From NCBI GenBank assembly GCA_943371025.1, contig CALRTC020000005.1:186001-250000 (forward strand): a DNA stretch of 64,000 bases. Direction: 5' to 3'. The notes under the pieces are model-generated. The model was not told the DNA's origin. It saw nothing but the letters and a program-made list of their open reading frames with translations, and searched no databases. Position numbers and translations under genes: made by a program. Shown piece by piece: positions 18,117-27,950 of this stretch (positions are counted from its first letter, which is position 1; the number at the start of each line of letters is the position of its first letter). The DNA is from Niveispirillum sp943371025. Lineage in GTDB: Bacteria > Pseudomonadota > Alphaproteobacteria > Azospirillales > Azospirillaceae.

Positions 18117-18980
18117 TCAGCGATGCCACAGGCTGGCGGGTCCGGCAAGGGCGTGCGCCGGGGCTGGCAGTATTTGCCGCAGGGCCCGCTCCGGCCCGCG
18201 CCCGTGCGGCTGCCATTGTCGTGGATAGCCCAGCGACACTTCCTCGAACCGCACGCCGTCGCGCCAATGGGTGGCCGGGACGTGCAGATGACCATGGATG
18301 CAGGCGACGGCATCAAAGCGACGGTGCCAATCCTCGGTCGCACTGGTCCCGCACCAGGGGCTGAAGCGGGGGATGCGGCGCAGGGTCACCAGATCCTGGC
18401 GCAGCGGGAAATGGTTGATGAGAACCGTCCCCATCCCGGCCGGCCGTTCGCGGTCGATGCGGGCCGCCGTCTGTGCCACCCGCGCCCGGCACCAGTCCTG
18501 ACGGGTTTCATGGGGGGCGGGCAGGAGCCGGCGTTCATCGGCGCTGCGCAGCCTTTGTTCCCAGGACCAGGCCAGCACCCCGTCCAGCGGCACATGATCG
18601 GGCCGGAAGCTGTAATCATAGAGCAGGAACATCGGCACCAGCAGCAGCGGCCCGCCCAACCCCTGCCAGACCGGATAGGGATCTTCCGGCGTCAGCACGC
18701 CATGGTCGCGGGCCACCTCGCACAGGGACTGATACTTCGCCTCCCCCGACAGCGGCCCATCGGGCCCCGGCACCGTCCAGAGCTCATGGTTGCCGGGCAC
18801 CCAGATCAGCCGCGCGAAACGGGCAGACAGCAGGCGGAAGGCGAAGGCCAGATCTTCCGCCCCTTCCCCGATATCGCCCGCCAGCACCAGCCAGTCGTCG
18901 GGTGCAGCGGGCAGCCGGTCCAGCGCCGCGCGGTTGGCGGCGACGGACAAGTGCAGATCGCTGATCGCCAGCAGGCGCAT
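18117..18980 (-). CDS. Calcineurin-like metallophosphoesterase
   Basis: 287 aa, cytoplasmic, no signal peptide. Seen: all blocks of the two-metal phosphoesterase fold in order, ISDLHL (D and H ligands), LAGDIGEGAED, WVPGNHELW, INHFPL and IHGHLHVPA. It would hydrolyse a phosphomonoester or diester; the substrate cannot be read from sequence. It is followed by the small membrane-protein gene in the same direction. The start ATG directly follows the catalytic domain boundary and fits the family. Confidence 0.88.
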   Translation of the reverse strand: MRLLAISDLHLSVAANRAALDRLPAAPDDWLVLAGDIGEGAEDLAFAFRLLSARFARLIWVPGNHELWTVPGPDGPLSGEAKYQSLCEVARDHGVLTPEDPYPVWQGLGGPLLLVPMFLLYDYSFRPDHVPLDGVLAWSWEQRLRSADERRLLPAPHETRQDWCRARVAQTAARIDRERPAGMGTVLINHFPLRQDLVTLRRIPRFSPWCGTSATEDWHRRFDAVACIHGHLHVPATHWRDGVRFEEVSLGYPRQWQPHGRGPERALRQILPAPAHALAGPASLWHR

Positions 18981-19110
18981 GTGTGTATTCCAAGTTAAAG
19001 CCGCGGAATCATGCCATGTCCAGCCGTCGAACCATGCATGGCGCTGGCCGATGGTGCATTCCCACCGGAAATGGTACAGTTTGCGACATATTCAGGGCCG
19101 GAGGGGCAAC

Positions 19111-22100
19111 TTGGCGTGTCGGCGGCGTCATTGGTGGAGGGTGGAGCCGGGTGATTTCCCGCTACGACTGCTGACGCTGTTGATCGTTTCAATTGTTTCC
19201 ATCGGTTCCATTCTACAAACCCCCATCGCCTGCGCCCAGCCTGCCCAGCCGCCGGCGGCGCCCGGCCCCAATGAATATTGGGATCGGCTGGCGGAGGTTC
19301 TGTTCGAGCGTATCGGGCGGGACAGCGGTTTGCCCAGCGATATTGTCACCGCCATCGCCCAGGACCGCGCCGGCTTCATCTGGGTCGGTACGCCGGTCGG
19401 TCTGACCCGGTTCGACGGCTATCGCTTCCGGACCTTCCAGCCGGATTCGCGCGACCCCAGCTCCCTGCCCGACGGCTATATCAATGCGCTGCATGTCGAC
19501 CGGCGGGGGCGCCTGTGGGTCGGCACCAATAATGGCGGTGTGGCGCGCTTCATTCCGGAAACGGAAAGTTTTGCACGCTATCCGGCGGGGCCGGGCGGTC
19601 TGGCCCATCCCACGGCCTACCGGTTCAGCGAGGATGGGCAGGGCAGCATCTGGGTGGGTCTGCGGTCCGGCCTGGCGCGGCTGGACGGCGACACGGGTGC
19701 CGCCACCAATTATCGCGCCCAGGATGGCCGTGATGGCGGGCTGCCGGGCGCCGTCGTGCTAGACCTGCTGTTCGACCGTGTCGGCAATCTGTGGGTCGCT
19801 ACCGATGGCGGGCTGGCCATCCGGCCGGCCGGCAAGTCGGCCTTCCAGATGGCGCATAAGGTGATGAACCTGCCATCCCTGTCGCCCGACGTGGCCATAT
19901 CCGCGCTTTTCACCGATGCGCGCGGTCGGGTCTGGGTGGGGTCGCGTACCGGCATCCTGGTCGGCATCGATCCGGAGACGGGCGTGGCACGGTCCTTCGA
20001 TCTGGCGCGCGCTGACGGACGGGTCATCGACCGGCCGCAGATCCGGGCCATCCAGGACCTGGATGCCGGTGGAGACGAGGACCGCGACAGGCTGTGGGTC
20101 GCCACCGATCCGGGCGGGTTGATGGAACTGGACGTCACCACGGGCGATGTGCGGCTGATCCGCCATGACTCCGCCATCAATGCCAGCATCAGCGGCGATG
20201 CCGTGCGCAGCATGATGCGCGACCGGTCCGGCCTGATCTGGGTGGCCACCTGGGGCAGCGGCCTGAATGTCCATAATCCCGCCAACCAGGGCATTCTGTC
20301 CATCTTCGCCTCGGCCTCCCATCGCGACAGCCCGACCGAACCACAGGTGCGCTCCGTTCTGGCCGCATCCAATGGCCTGGTCTATCTGGGGTTTGAAACC
20401 CGCGGCATCGACGTCATCGATCCCGTCAGGGGCACGCGCAAGAACCTGGCCCCCGGTATGGGGCCGGGCGGCGGCCTGCCGCGCGCCAGCATCCTGTCGA
20501 TGGCCGAGGACGAAGCGGGGCATATCTGGATCGGCACGCAACTGGGCCTGGCCCGTTACGATACCGGAACGGACAGGGTGGAGAATGTCGACCTGCCGGC
20601 CCCGCTGGCCGGAGCGCCGATCCATGCCATCCTGGTCCGCAAGGGTGAATTGTGGCTGGCGACGGAAGGATTGGCCCGATACAATCCGGCGACCGGGGGG
20701 CTGATCCATTTCCACCACGACCCGGACGACGCCACCACCCTGGCCGATGACCGGGTCCGGGTGCTGGCGGAAACGCCGGACGGGCGGATCTGGGCCGGCA
20801 CCCATCGCGGCCTGCATCTGATCGATCCGGAAACGGGCCATGTGCGGCGCGTGCAGAACCGGTCCTGGGACTGGTCATCACTGGCCCATAATTACATCAC
20901 GGGTCTGGTCTATGACCGGCACGGGCGGCTGTGGGTGGGGACGCTGGGCGGCGGTGTCAGCATCCTGGACAGCGACCTGGCCGACGAACGCTATCGTTTC
21001 ATCAATATTACCAAGCGAAACGGCCTGCCGGGCGACAGTGTGCAGGCCATGGTTCCGGATGCCGACGGCAAGATCTGGATCAATACGGAGGACGGGCTGG
21101 CCCGAATCGATCCGGACACGCGGTCGATCACGCCGGTCGGCTGGGATGATGGCCTGGGTGTGCGCGGCACCTGGGTCGGGTCGGCGGCGCGGCTGGACAA
21201 TGGGGAATTGCTGTTCGGCGGGCGCGAAGGGTTGACCGTGGTCCGGCCCTGGGCCCTGCAGCGCTGGGAGTTCCAGCCGCCGCTGGTCCTGACCGATATC
21301 CGCATCGACAACCAGCCGGTGCCCACGGCGGCCCTGAACCTGACCACCCTGCCCCCACCGGAGGTCACGGGCACGGCGTCGGGCAAAAGCATGCCGGCCC
21401 CGGTGCCGGAAGGGGGCATCGTCCTGCCCGCGGGCACGCGGACCCTGGCGGTCGGCTTCTCCGCGCTGGATTATGCAGGCCCCGCCAGCCTGCGCTACAG
21501 CTACAGTCTGGAAGGGTTCGACCGGGGCTGGGCGGAGGTGGATGCGCTGGGCCGCACCACCACCTATACGAATCTGCCGCCGGGCACCTATTCCCTGCGC
21601 CTGCGCGCCACCAACAAGGAAGGCATCTGGGGCAGCGCCACGCGCATCCTGCCTGTCACCGTCCTCCCGGCCTGGTATCAGACCAGCCTGGCCCGCCTGG
21701 GCGGTGTTGTCGGCGTCCTGGCCCTGCTGGGGCTGGTGATCCAGGCCCGCACGGCGGCCCTGCGCCGGCAACGCCGCTGGCTGGAAAGTCTGGTGGCGCA
21801 GCGCACGCAGGATCTGGTCATGGCCAATGCGGAGCTGGAGCGGCTGGCCAGCTTCGACGCGCTGACCGGCCTTTACAACCGGCGCCGGTTTGAAGAGGCG
21901 GCCAATGCCGAAATCGACCGCGCCCGGCGCTATGGCCGTCCGTTCAGCCTGCTGCTGATCGATCTGGATCATTTCAAGCAGGTCAATGACACGCGCGGTC
22001 ACAATGCTGGCGATGCCGCCCTGCGTCAGGCCGCACGCACGCTGACGGAGGCCGTGCGCACCACCGATCTGGTGGCCCGCTATGGCGGCGAGGAACTGGC

Positions 22101-22395
22101 CGTGCTGCTGCCGGAAACCGACGCGGAGGAGGCGTGGCGGGTGGCCGAGCGCATCCGTCTGGCTGTCGGCGGCACGCCGGTGACGCACGAAGGCGACATT
22201 TTCACCATCACCGCCAGCCTGGGCGGCGCCCAATATTCAATCGAGGATGACGGGCTGGCCCGCCTGATCGGGCGGGCCGATGCGGCCCTCTATCGGGCCA
22301 AACAGGGCGGGCGCAACCGTGTCATGTTCACCGATCCCGGCGAAGCCGGGGTAGGCCCGCTGGCGGGCATCCATGCCGGGACGCTGCTGCGATAA
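19111..22395 (+). CDS. Periplasmic propeller sensor fused to a diguanylate cyclase (Reg_prop / Y_Y_Y / GGDEF)
   Basis: About 1094 aa from a TTG at 19111, chosen because GGAGGGG lies 4 nt upstream and the next residues form a signal peptide (RRR, then LLTLLIVSIVSIGSILQ). An ATG at 19051 has no ribosome site. Seen: some 12-14 propeller repeats of the form IWVGT.-GL.R.D (GFIWVGTPVGLTRFDGY, RLWVGTNNGGVARF, HIWIGTQLGLARYD), then a Y_Y_Y domain near residues 730-850. One membrane helix (LGGVVGVLALLGLVIQ) and a linker coiled coil follow, then GGDEF with intact RYGGEEL near residue 991. RTTD lies five residues ahead, matching the inhibitory I-site. It should sense a periplasmic signal and make cyclic di-GMP. 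In Bacteroidetes such propellers sense polysaccharide breakdown products; a glycan signal here is inference from that and from the nearby hydrolases. Confidence 0.9.
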   Translation: MACRRRHWWRVEPGDFPLRLLTLLIVSIVSIGSILQTPIACAQPAQPPAAPGPNEYWDRLAEVLFERIGRDSGLPSDIVTAIAQDRAGFIWVGTPVGLTRFDGYRFRTFQPDSRDPSSLPDGYINALHVDRRGRLWVGTNNGGVARFIPETESFARYPAGPGGLAHPTAYRFSEDGQGSIWVGLRSGLARLDGDTGAATNYRAQDGRDGGLPGAVVLDLLFDRVGNLWVATDGGLAIRPAGKSAFQMAHKVMNLPSLSPDVAISALFTDARGRVWVGSRTGILVGIDPETGVARSFDLARADGRVIDRPQIRAIQDLDAGGDEDRDRLWVATDPGGLMELDVTTGDVRLIRHDSAINASISGDAVRSMMRDRSGLIWVATWGSGLNVHNPANQGILSIFASASHRDSPTEPQVRSVLAASNGLVYLGFETRGIDVIDPVRGTRKNLAPGMGPGGGLPRASILSMAEDEAGHIWIGTQLGLARYDTGTDRVENVDLPAPLAGAPIHAILVRKGELWLATEGLARYNPATGGLIHFHHDPDDATTLADDRVRVLAETPDGRIWAGTHRGLHLIDPETGHVRRVQNRSWDWSSLAHNYITGLVYDRHGRLWVGTLGGGVSILDSDLADERYRFINITKRNGLPGDSVQAMVPDADGKIWINTEDGLARIDPDTRSITPVGWDDGLGVRGTWVGSAARLDNGELLFGGREGLTVVRPWALQRWEFQPPLVLTDIRIDNQPVPTAALNLTTLPPPEVTGTASGKSMPAPVPEGGIVLPAGTRTLAVGFSALDYAGPASLRYSYSLEGFDRGWAEVDALGRTTTYTNLPPGTYSLRLRATNKEGIWGSATRILPVTVLPAWYQTSLARLGGVVGVLALLGLVIQARTAALRRQRRWLESLVAQRTQDLVMANAELERLASFDALTGLYNRRRFEEAANAEIDRARRYGRPFSLLLIDLDHFKQVNDTRGHNAGDAALRQAARTLTEAVRTTDLVARYGGEELAVLLPETDAEEAWRVAERIRLAVGGTPVTHEGDIFTITASLGGAQYSIEDDGLARLIGRADAALYRAKQGGRNRVMFTDPGEAGVGPLAGIHAGTLLR

Positions 22396-22419
22396 GGGTC
22401 TTGGCGGCGGGCGCGCCGG

Positions 22420-23862
22420 TCAGGCCCCGTCGCGGTTGGGATAGAGCAGGGCCCGTTCCTGGCTGTCGCCGGCGGCGACCGGCCAGGCCACGGCATTATC
22501 GGGCAGGTCGCGCACCTTGCGTGCCAGGATAAAGGCGTTGCCATAGCCGGGATTGATGGGCATCAGCGCGAAGGGACCGCGCCGGTCCTCCGGATAGATT
22601 TCCATCTTGTTGACCATGCCGGCGGCCAGCACCTCGAATCCCGTATCGGGTCCGAACAGCACCTTCAGCCCTTCATCGGAGAAGCGCCAGAAATCATTGG
22701 GCTGTTCATGCATCGGGTAGGTCTGCGGGGCGCTGTGAAAGACGATGCCCCCCATGCTCAAGGCCCGGTTGGTGGCCGCCGCCAGCAGCCAGGGATGGCT
22801 GAGATGTTCGATGACGGAGAAGGAGAAGACGGCGTCAATGCCGCCCCTTCCCACCAGCCGGTCCAGTTGATGGGCATCGCCGACAATGTCGACGCCCGGA
22901 GCCGCATGGATGTCGATGCCGATGAAGCGGCCCGCATCGGGGAAATGGTGGCGGCGGCCATGGCTGGCATCGCCCACGACGCGAGCCCCGATCTCCGCCA
23001 CCCGCAGATGGCGGATATTCACCTCGTCCACGAAGCGGCAGAGGGTCAGCAGGAAATCATTGATCTTCTTGGTCTGGTCTTCGGTCCAGGACCCGGACAG
23101 GACCCCCGCACGGGGCAGGTCCAGCGTCACCCGCGTCTGTCCCGCATCCGTTTCCACCTCCAGTTCCACAGGCTGGCCCGGCCGGCTTTCCAGATAGGCC
23201 ATGAAACCGGCATCGGCCACATGGTCATGGTCGGGAAAGAAATTCAGCAGGTCCTCCCGCCGCGTCAGGGCGGGGATGGTGAAACGGTCCTGGCCGATGA
23301 CAAGGGACGCGCGGTTGACCCTATGTTCGTTGCAATGAACCCAGCCCTGCACAAAGACGCCGTGGCGGTCGCACCAGAAATTGTCGATGCCATAGACGAT
23401 GCGCAGATGCGGGGCCGCCGCCGCGGACGGTGTCATCACCGGCCGGGTCGGGGCGTCCGGCAGGCGGATGGGCTGGCGGCGATGCAGATCGACAGCCGTG
23501 GCCGCCGCCGCCAGGGCGGCGCTGTGCGGCGGCCGTTCCCCCTGATGCACGAACAGATGCAGCAGTTCGCCCGCATCATGGCGGAAGGGCGGGAAGGGCA
23601 CCGCCAGATGCGCCCTATCCCCCAGCCCGGTCCAGTCCCGGACCAGCACCTGGCGGATATCCCCGCATTCAGGACGTTGCAGGGTGATGATGAGCGGCAG
23701 GTCGGCGCGCAGATCCTGGCCGGAAAGGTCCAGGCGCAGAAGCCCGAAATCCGGTGACGGTGCCTGGAACCGTTCCGCGATCACCAGCCCGTCCAGCGGT
23801 GACGCCGGGGACGGTGTCGGGATTGTGCGGAAGAGGGCGGCCAGTCTGTCGCGGATCACCAT
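22420..23862 (-). CDS. Class I SAM-dependent methyltransferase with an N-terminal accessory region
   Basis: 480 aa from the ATG at 23862. A longer frame to 24009 has no support. Seen: the C-terminal half holds a Rossmann methyltransferase. LRVAEIGARVVG is the SAM-binding loop, RFIGIDIHAAPGVDIVGDAH motif II, IDAVFSFSVIEHLSHPW the DxVxSxxVIEHL block of the Methyltransf_11 type, and GGIVFHSAPQTYPMHEQPND follows. The N-terminal 230 residues are beta-rich and include a stretch like those attached to glycosyltransferases (GIDNFWCDRHGVFVQGWVHC). There is no signal peptide. A role in modifying a surface glycan or its precursor is plausible given the divergent DUF2142 neighbour, but the acceptor is unknown. 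Confidence 0.8.
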   Translation of the reverse strand: MVIRDRLAALFRTIPTPSPASPLDGLVIAERFQAPSPDFGLLRLDLSGQDLRADLPLIITLQRPECGDIRQVLVRDWTGLGDRAHLAVPFPPFRHDAGELLHLFVHQGERPPHSAALAAAATAVDLHRRQPIRLPDAPTRPVMTPSAAAAPHLRIVYGIDNFWCDRHGVFVQGWVHCNEHRVNRASLVIGQDRFTIPALTRREDLLNFFPDHDHVADAGFMAYLESRPGQPVELEVETDAGQTRVTLDLPRAGVLSGSWTEDQTKKINDFLLTLCRFVDEVNIRHLRVAEIGARVVGDASHGRRHHFPDAGRFIGIDIHAAPGVDIVGDAHQLDRLVGRGGIDAVFSFSVIEHLSHPWLLAAATNRALSMGGIVFHSAPQTYPMHEQPNDFWRFSDEGLKVLFGPDTGFEVLAAGMVNKMEIYPEDRRGPFALMPINPGYGNAFILARKVRDLPDNAVAWPVAAGDSQERALLYPNRDGA

Positions 23863-24068
23863 GGCACCGGGGATATCATCCTTGCTGGGCGTCCCGCCAG
23901 GGGACGGCTCCGGGTCGGCGGCACTATGGTCACCCCAGGGGGCGGCGACAAGAACTATGTGCCACGCCCGAGAGTGGCAAAGGCATGTAGCATTGCCATC
24001 CCTGTGCAATTTCCGTAGAAATGACGCCCGTTGGCGGGGCCGTTTCCAGCCATTTCCCCGGAGGGTTC

Positions 24069-25451
24069 ATGTTGCGTCGATGGCTTGCACCGCTTTACCT
24101 GCTGTACGCCCTGCCGCTGGTCCTGTTCATGGCGATCAATGTTCCGGTCTTTCTGAACGCCGACGAGACCAATCATATGATGCGGGCGGAAATGGTGCTG
24201 GGCGGCGATGTCATCGGCCGCCGCTCGGATCAGGGGCAGTCCGGTGGCAAGATCGACGGCCATATCCTGGATGTGCTGCGCATCTATTGGCCGATGCTGT
24301 CGACGCCGGACCTGCGGCTGACCCGGACCATCACGGAACCGGGCGGGCAGGTGCAATGGGGCGGGGATCGCATCTTCACCCATATTCCCAACACGGCCAT
24401 CTATCCGCCCACGCTTTACGCCCCGCTGATCGCTGGGCTGGGGCTGGGCAAGGTGCTGGACCTGTCCATTGCCGACAGCTTCATCCTGGCCCGCATGGTG
24501 AGCGCGCTGGTGTCGGTGGGGCTGGCGGCGCTGGCCATCCAGATCGCGGCGCGGGGACGGCTGATGTTGTTCGCCACGATGCTGCTGCCCATGAGCATCA
24601 CGCAGATGGCCGCCTTTTCCCAGGACGGGCTGCTGATTGCGGGCGGGGCGCTGCTGGTGGCGCTGCTGACCCGACCGCTGGCCGAGGAGCGGCCGGCCAC
24701 CAACGCGGAGTTCGTGGGCATCGCCGCCCTGATCGTGTTGTTGTCATGGTCGCGCCCCACCAATCTTGCCTTCATCCTGCTGCTGTTGCCCCTGGCGCCC
24801 CGGCTGACAGGACGGATTTCCGTGGCCACGGTGTTTCCCGCGTCGATGGTCCTGGTGCTGGGCTGGATCGTCTGGATGGCGGCGGCGGTGGCGGTGCAGC
24901 AGGTCTGGGGCAATGTCGTCCCCTCTGTGCCGGGGCAGATCCGCCATCTGATGGCCAATCCGCTGGATTTCTTCCGGGCGCTGGACCAGACGCTGTTCAC
25001 CGGGTCCGGTTACTGGGGCACCGTGGTGATGATGCTGGGCTGGGTCGGCTGGGGCCAGTTCAACATCACCTTCGAGCACTGGTTCTATGTGGCTATCTTG
25101 TGGATGCTGGTCGCCGCTGTCCTGTCGGACCTGCTGGCGGCCGGGCGGCATTCATCCCGCTTCGCCCTGCTGGCTGCGGCCACGATCCTGATCTCTGCCG
25201 TCGGGATCTATTTCCTGCAATATCTGTCCTTCTCCGCGGTAGGCGGCATGGAGGTCAGCGGCGTACAAGGACGTTACTTCGTGCCGCTGCTGGCGTCGAT
25301 CGGGCTGGCCCTGCCGGCCGCAGCCCAATGGTTGCCGCAACCTTGGACCAGGCGCGTGCGGACCCTGCTGACCCTGCCGGTTCTGGTCTTCCCGCTTCTG
25401 ACCATGATCATCATGCCGCACACGATCATCGCCCGCGCCTATATGCAGTGA
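24069..25451 (+). CDS. DUF2142-family polytopic membrane protein
   Basis: 460 aa from the ATG at 24069, preceded by GGAGG; a frame starting at 24021 lacks a ribosome site. Seen: about 11 hydrophobic segments. Family marks are NADETNHMMRAEMV early in the protein, IYPPTLYAPLIAG, SWSRPTNLAFILL, and GVQGRYFVPLLA near the end. DUF2142 proteins are predicted glycosyltransferase-like (GT-C fold) membrane proteins, usually in surface-polysaccharide loci. Their acceptor is not established. It is divergent from the methyltransferase gene and ends at a strong hairpin. Confidence 0.84.
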   Translation: MLRRWLAPLYLLYALPLVLFMAINVPVFLNADETNHMMRAEMVLGGDVIGRRSDQGQSGGKIDGHILDVLRIYWPMLSTPDLRLTRTITEPGGQVQWGGDRIFTHIPNTAIYPPTLYAPLIAGLGLGKVLDLSIADSFILARMVSALVSVGLAALAIQIAARGRLMLFATMLLPMSITQMAAFSQDGLLIAGGALLVALLTRPLAEERPATNAEFVGIAALIVLLSWSRPTNLAFILLLLPLAPRLTGRISVATVFPASMVLVLGWIVWMAAAVAVQQVWGNVVPSVPGQIRHLMANPLDFFRALDQTLFTGSGYWGTVVMMLGWVGWGQFNITFEHWFYVAILWMLVAAVLSDLLAAGRHSSRFALLAAATILISAVGIYFLQYLSFSAVGGMEVSGVQGRYFVPLLASIGLALPAAAQWLPQPWTRRVRTLLTLPVLVFPLLTMIIMPHTIIARAYMQ

Positions 25452-25494
25452 CGCCACGCTCCCTTGATCGGTCGGGATCAAGGGAGCGTGGCGT
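25451..25494. terminator. 19-bp perfect hairpin between convergent genes
   Basis: ACGCCACGCTCCCTTGATC, loop GGTCGG, then its exact reverse complement. It starts at the last base of the DUF2142 stop and lies 6 bases from the GH3 stop. There is no long U run. It probably ends transcripts from both sides. Confidence 0.72.
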
Positions 25495-25500
25495 ATGTCA

Positions 25501-27903
25501 TCAGGCCACTGTCAGCGTCGCGCCTTTCAGATCGACGCTGTCGAAACCGGCGCTGATGGTGAAGGTGCCGGGTTCGACCACCCGCTTCATGTCGATATTC
25601 CAGATCGAGAGATCATCCGCCGTCAGGCTGAAGCGCACGGTGGTTTCGGCCCCGGCTTCCAGCGTCACGCGCTGGAAGCGCTTCAGTTCCTTGATGGGCC
25701 GCGTCACCGAAGCCTCCTCATCGCGCAAATAGATCTGCACCACCTGATCGGCCTTGACCGGGCCCTTGTTGCGCAGGGTGACGGCGATGTCGACGCTGTC
25801 GCCGGCCTTGATCGTACTACGCGACAGGACGGGCACCTCCAGTTCGAAGCGGGAATAGGTCAGGCCGAAGCCGAAGGGGAACAGAGGCGTCACGTCATCG
25901 AACAGATAGCCGCGCCGCGCGCTGGGCTTGGCATTGTAGTAGACGGGCAGCTGCCCGACCGAACGCGGAATGGTGATGGGCAGCTTGCCGCCCGGCGAGA
26001 CCTTGCCGAAGACGACATCGGCGACGCCATTGCCCGTCTCCTGCCCCAGATACCAGCCTTCAATCAGGGCATTGGCCTTTTCCGCCAGCCGGTTCACGGC
26101 CAGCGGGCGGCCGTTCAGCAGCAGGACGATGACGGGCTTGCCCAGCTTGAACATCTCCTCAGCCAGTTCGGACTGCCGACCATAGAGGTCCAGCGAGGCG
26201 CGGTCACCCAGATGGGTCTTGGCCCAGGCTTCCCGGCTCAACTGCTCATTCTCGCCCAGCACCAGCAGGATGGTGTCGGCCTGCGCGGCCTTGGCCACCG
26301 CCTCCTTGATCAGGGCGTCATTCTCCGCGTCGGGGATGGGTTCGACCTTGTCCTCCTCCCACACGCGCTGGCGGGTCAGGCGCACGCCTTCGGCATAGTC
26401 CACCTTCAGCCCCCGCGCGGCGGCGGTCAGACCCTCCACCACGGACACGACCTTGCGCGGGACTTCGGAATAGCCACCGATGGGCGTGTCCCGGGCGTGG
26501 GTGCCGACGACCAGCAGCGTACCCTTGGCCGCGGGGTTCAGGGGCAGCACGCCGCCATCATTCTTCAGCAGGACCAGGGAGCGGGATGCGGCTTCACGGG
26601 CGAGCGCGATGGCATCGGGCGTGGCCGTCAGCTTGTCCGCGACCTTGGCATCGACATAGGGGTTTTCGAACAGGCCCGCTTCGAACTTCATGCGCAGGAC
26701 GCGGCGCACGGCCGTGTCGATCCGGTCCATCGAAACCTTGCCCTCCTGCACCAGCCGGGGCAGGACCGGATAGCCTTCGCCATCGGGCAGTTCCATGTCC
26801 ACTCCGGCTTCCAGCGCACGCAGGGCCCCATCTTCCAGATCGCGGACCATGTGGTGGACTGTCTTCAGTTCGCGGATGGCGAAATAGTCGCTGACGATGG
26901 AGCCCTTGTAGCCCCATTCCTTGCGCAGCACCGTATCCAGCAGCCATTTGTTGGCGTGGCTGGGCACGCCGTCGATCTCGTTATAAGAGGCCATGACGGC
27001 GCGCACAGGCAGCGTCTTTACCGCGCGTTCGAACGGCACCAGGAAATTTTCGCGCAAGGTGCGTTCCGAAATGGGCGCGGGCCCGACATTGGTGCCGCTT
27101 TCCGGCTGGCCATGGCCCGTCATGTGCTTCAGCGTGACGAAAACCTTGTCCTTGGCCAGCGGCAGAGTCGTGCCCTGGAAGCCCTTGATGGCGGCCAGAC
27201 CCATTTCCGAGACCAGCCACGGGTCTTCGCCATAGGTTTCCTCCGTCCGGCCCCAGCGCGGGTCGCGGACGATGTCGACGACAGGGGCCAGCGCCAGCTG
27301 CACGCCGCGCAGACGTATTTCGCGCGCCGCCACGGTGAAGATGCGCTCCACCAGGCCCGTGTCCCAGGAACTGGCCAGCGCGATGGATTGCGGGAAGCTG
27401 GTGGCGCCACGGGCCACGAACCCGTGCAACGCTTCCTCATGGAACAGCAGCGGGATGCCCAGGCGGGTCTGCTCCACGGCCCATTTCTGGGCCTCGTTGG
27501 CATAGGTGGCTGCTTCCAGCCCCTCGCGGTTGATGATGTTGGCCTTGGCCCCGGCGGCGATGGGGGCGCCGTCCTTGTCCACGGCCCCGACGCGGTCGCC
27601 GGGGCGGGAAATCTGCCCCAGCCCATGGGGGAACGCCTTGGCCGCCCGCTTGGCATCGAAACCACCGGACGCGTTGTTGACCAGCTTCTTGTCCTGCCAG
27701 ATGCCGATCATCTGGGCCACCTTCTCCTCCACGCTCATGCGGGAGAGCAGGTCCTCGATCCGGGCGTCGATGGGCAGGCTGGGGTCGCGGTACGGCTCCT
27801 TGCCGCGGGCAAACGCGATGCCGGCGGGCACGGCCGCAGCCGAGGTGAGCGCCAGCAGGCTGGCGCCGAACAGACGGCGGGACAGCTTTTGTGTCGTCGA
27901 CAA
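25501..27903 (-). CDS. GH3 beta-glucosidase / beta-xylosidase, exported by the Tat route
   Basis: About 800 aa. Start chosen as the TTG at 27903, because GGAGGA lies 4 nt upstream. The alternative ATG at 27951 sits inside the LacI-type operator and has no ribosome site. Seen: a twin-arginine signal (SRRLFGASLLALTS), then the GH3 barrel with KHMTGHGQPESG and the nucleophile aspartate in SIVSDYFAIRE (about residue 339). The alpha/beta sandwich domain and a C-terminal fibronectin-like domain (YLRDEEASVTRPIKELKRF) follow. It would release terminal glucose or xylose from oligomers in the periplasm. The surrounding xylan genes favour beta-xylosidase activity, but the family does not settle this. 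It has its own promoter with two operators. Confidence 0.92.
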   Translation of the reverse strand: MSTTQKLSRRLFGASLLALTSAAAVPAGIAFARGKEPYRDPSLPIDARIEDLLSRMSVEEKVAQMIGIWQDKKLVNNASGGFDAKRAAKAFPHGLGQISRPGDRVGAVDKDGAPIAAGAKANIINREGLEAATYANEAQKWAVEQTRLGIPLLFHEEALHGFVARGATSFPQSIALASSWDTGLVERIFTVAAREIRLRGVQLALAPVVDIVRDPRWGRTEETYGEDPWLVSEMGLAAIKGFQGTTLPLAKDKVFVTLKHMTGHGQPESGTNVGPAPISERTLRENFLVPFERAVKTLPVRAVMASYNEIDGVPSHANKWLLDTVLRKEWGYKGSIVSDYFAIRELKTVHHMVRDLEDGALRALEAGVDMELPDGEGYPVLPRLVQEGKVSMDRIDTAVRRVLRMKFEAGLFENPYVDAKVADKLTATPDAIALAREAASRSLVLLKNDGGVLPLNPAAKGTLLVVGTHARDTPIGGYSEVPRKVVSVVEGLTAAARGLKVDYAEGVRLTRQRVWEEDKVEPIPDAENDALIKEAVAKAAQADTILLVLGENEQLSREAWAKTHLGDRASLDLYGRQSELAEEMFKLGKPVIVLLLNGRPLAVNRLAEKANALIEGWYLGQETGNGVADVVFGKVSPGGKLPITIPRSVGQLPVYYNAKPSARRGYLFDDVTPLFPFGFGLTYSRFELEVPVLSRSTIKAGDSVDIAVTLRNKGPVKADQVVQIYLRDEEASVTRPIKELKRFQRVTLEAGAETTVRFSLTADDLSIWNIDMKRVVEPGTFTISAGFDSVDLKGATLTVA

Positions 27904-27950
27904 GGTTTCCTCCGGGTTTATACGCTTTTTCGGACCCTCTGCTGGGGTCA

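Noticed and set aside
23684..25732. 682-codon plus-strand frame over the DUF2142 gene
   Set aside because: A shifted-frame shadow. The DUF2142 frame has the ribosome site, membrane helices and family motifs.
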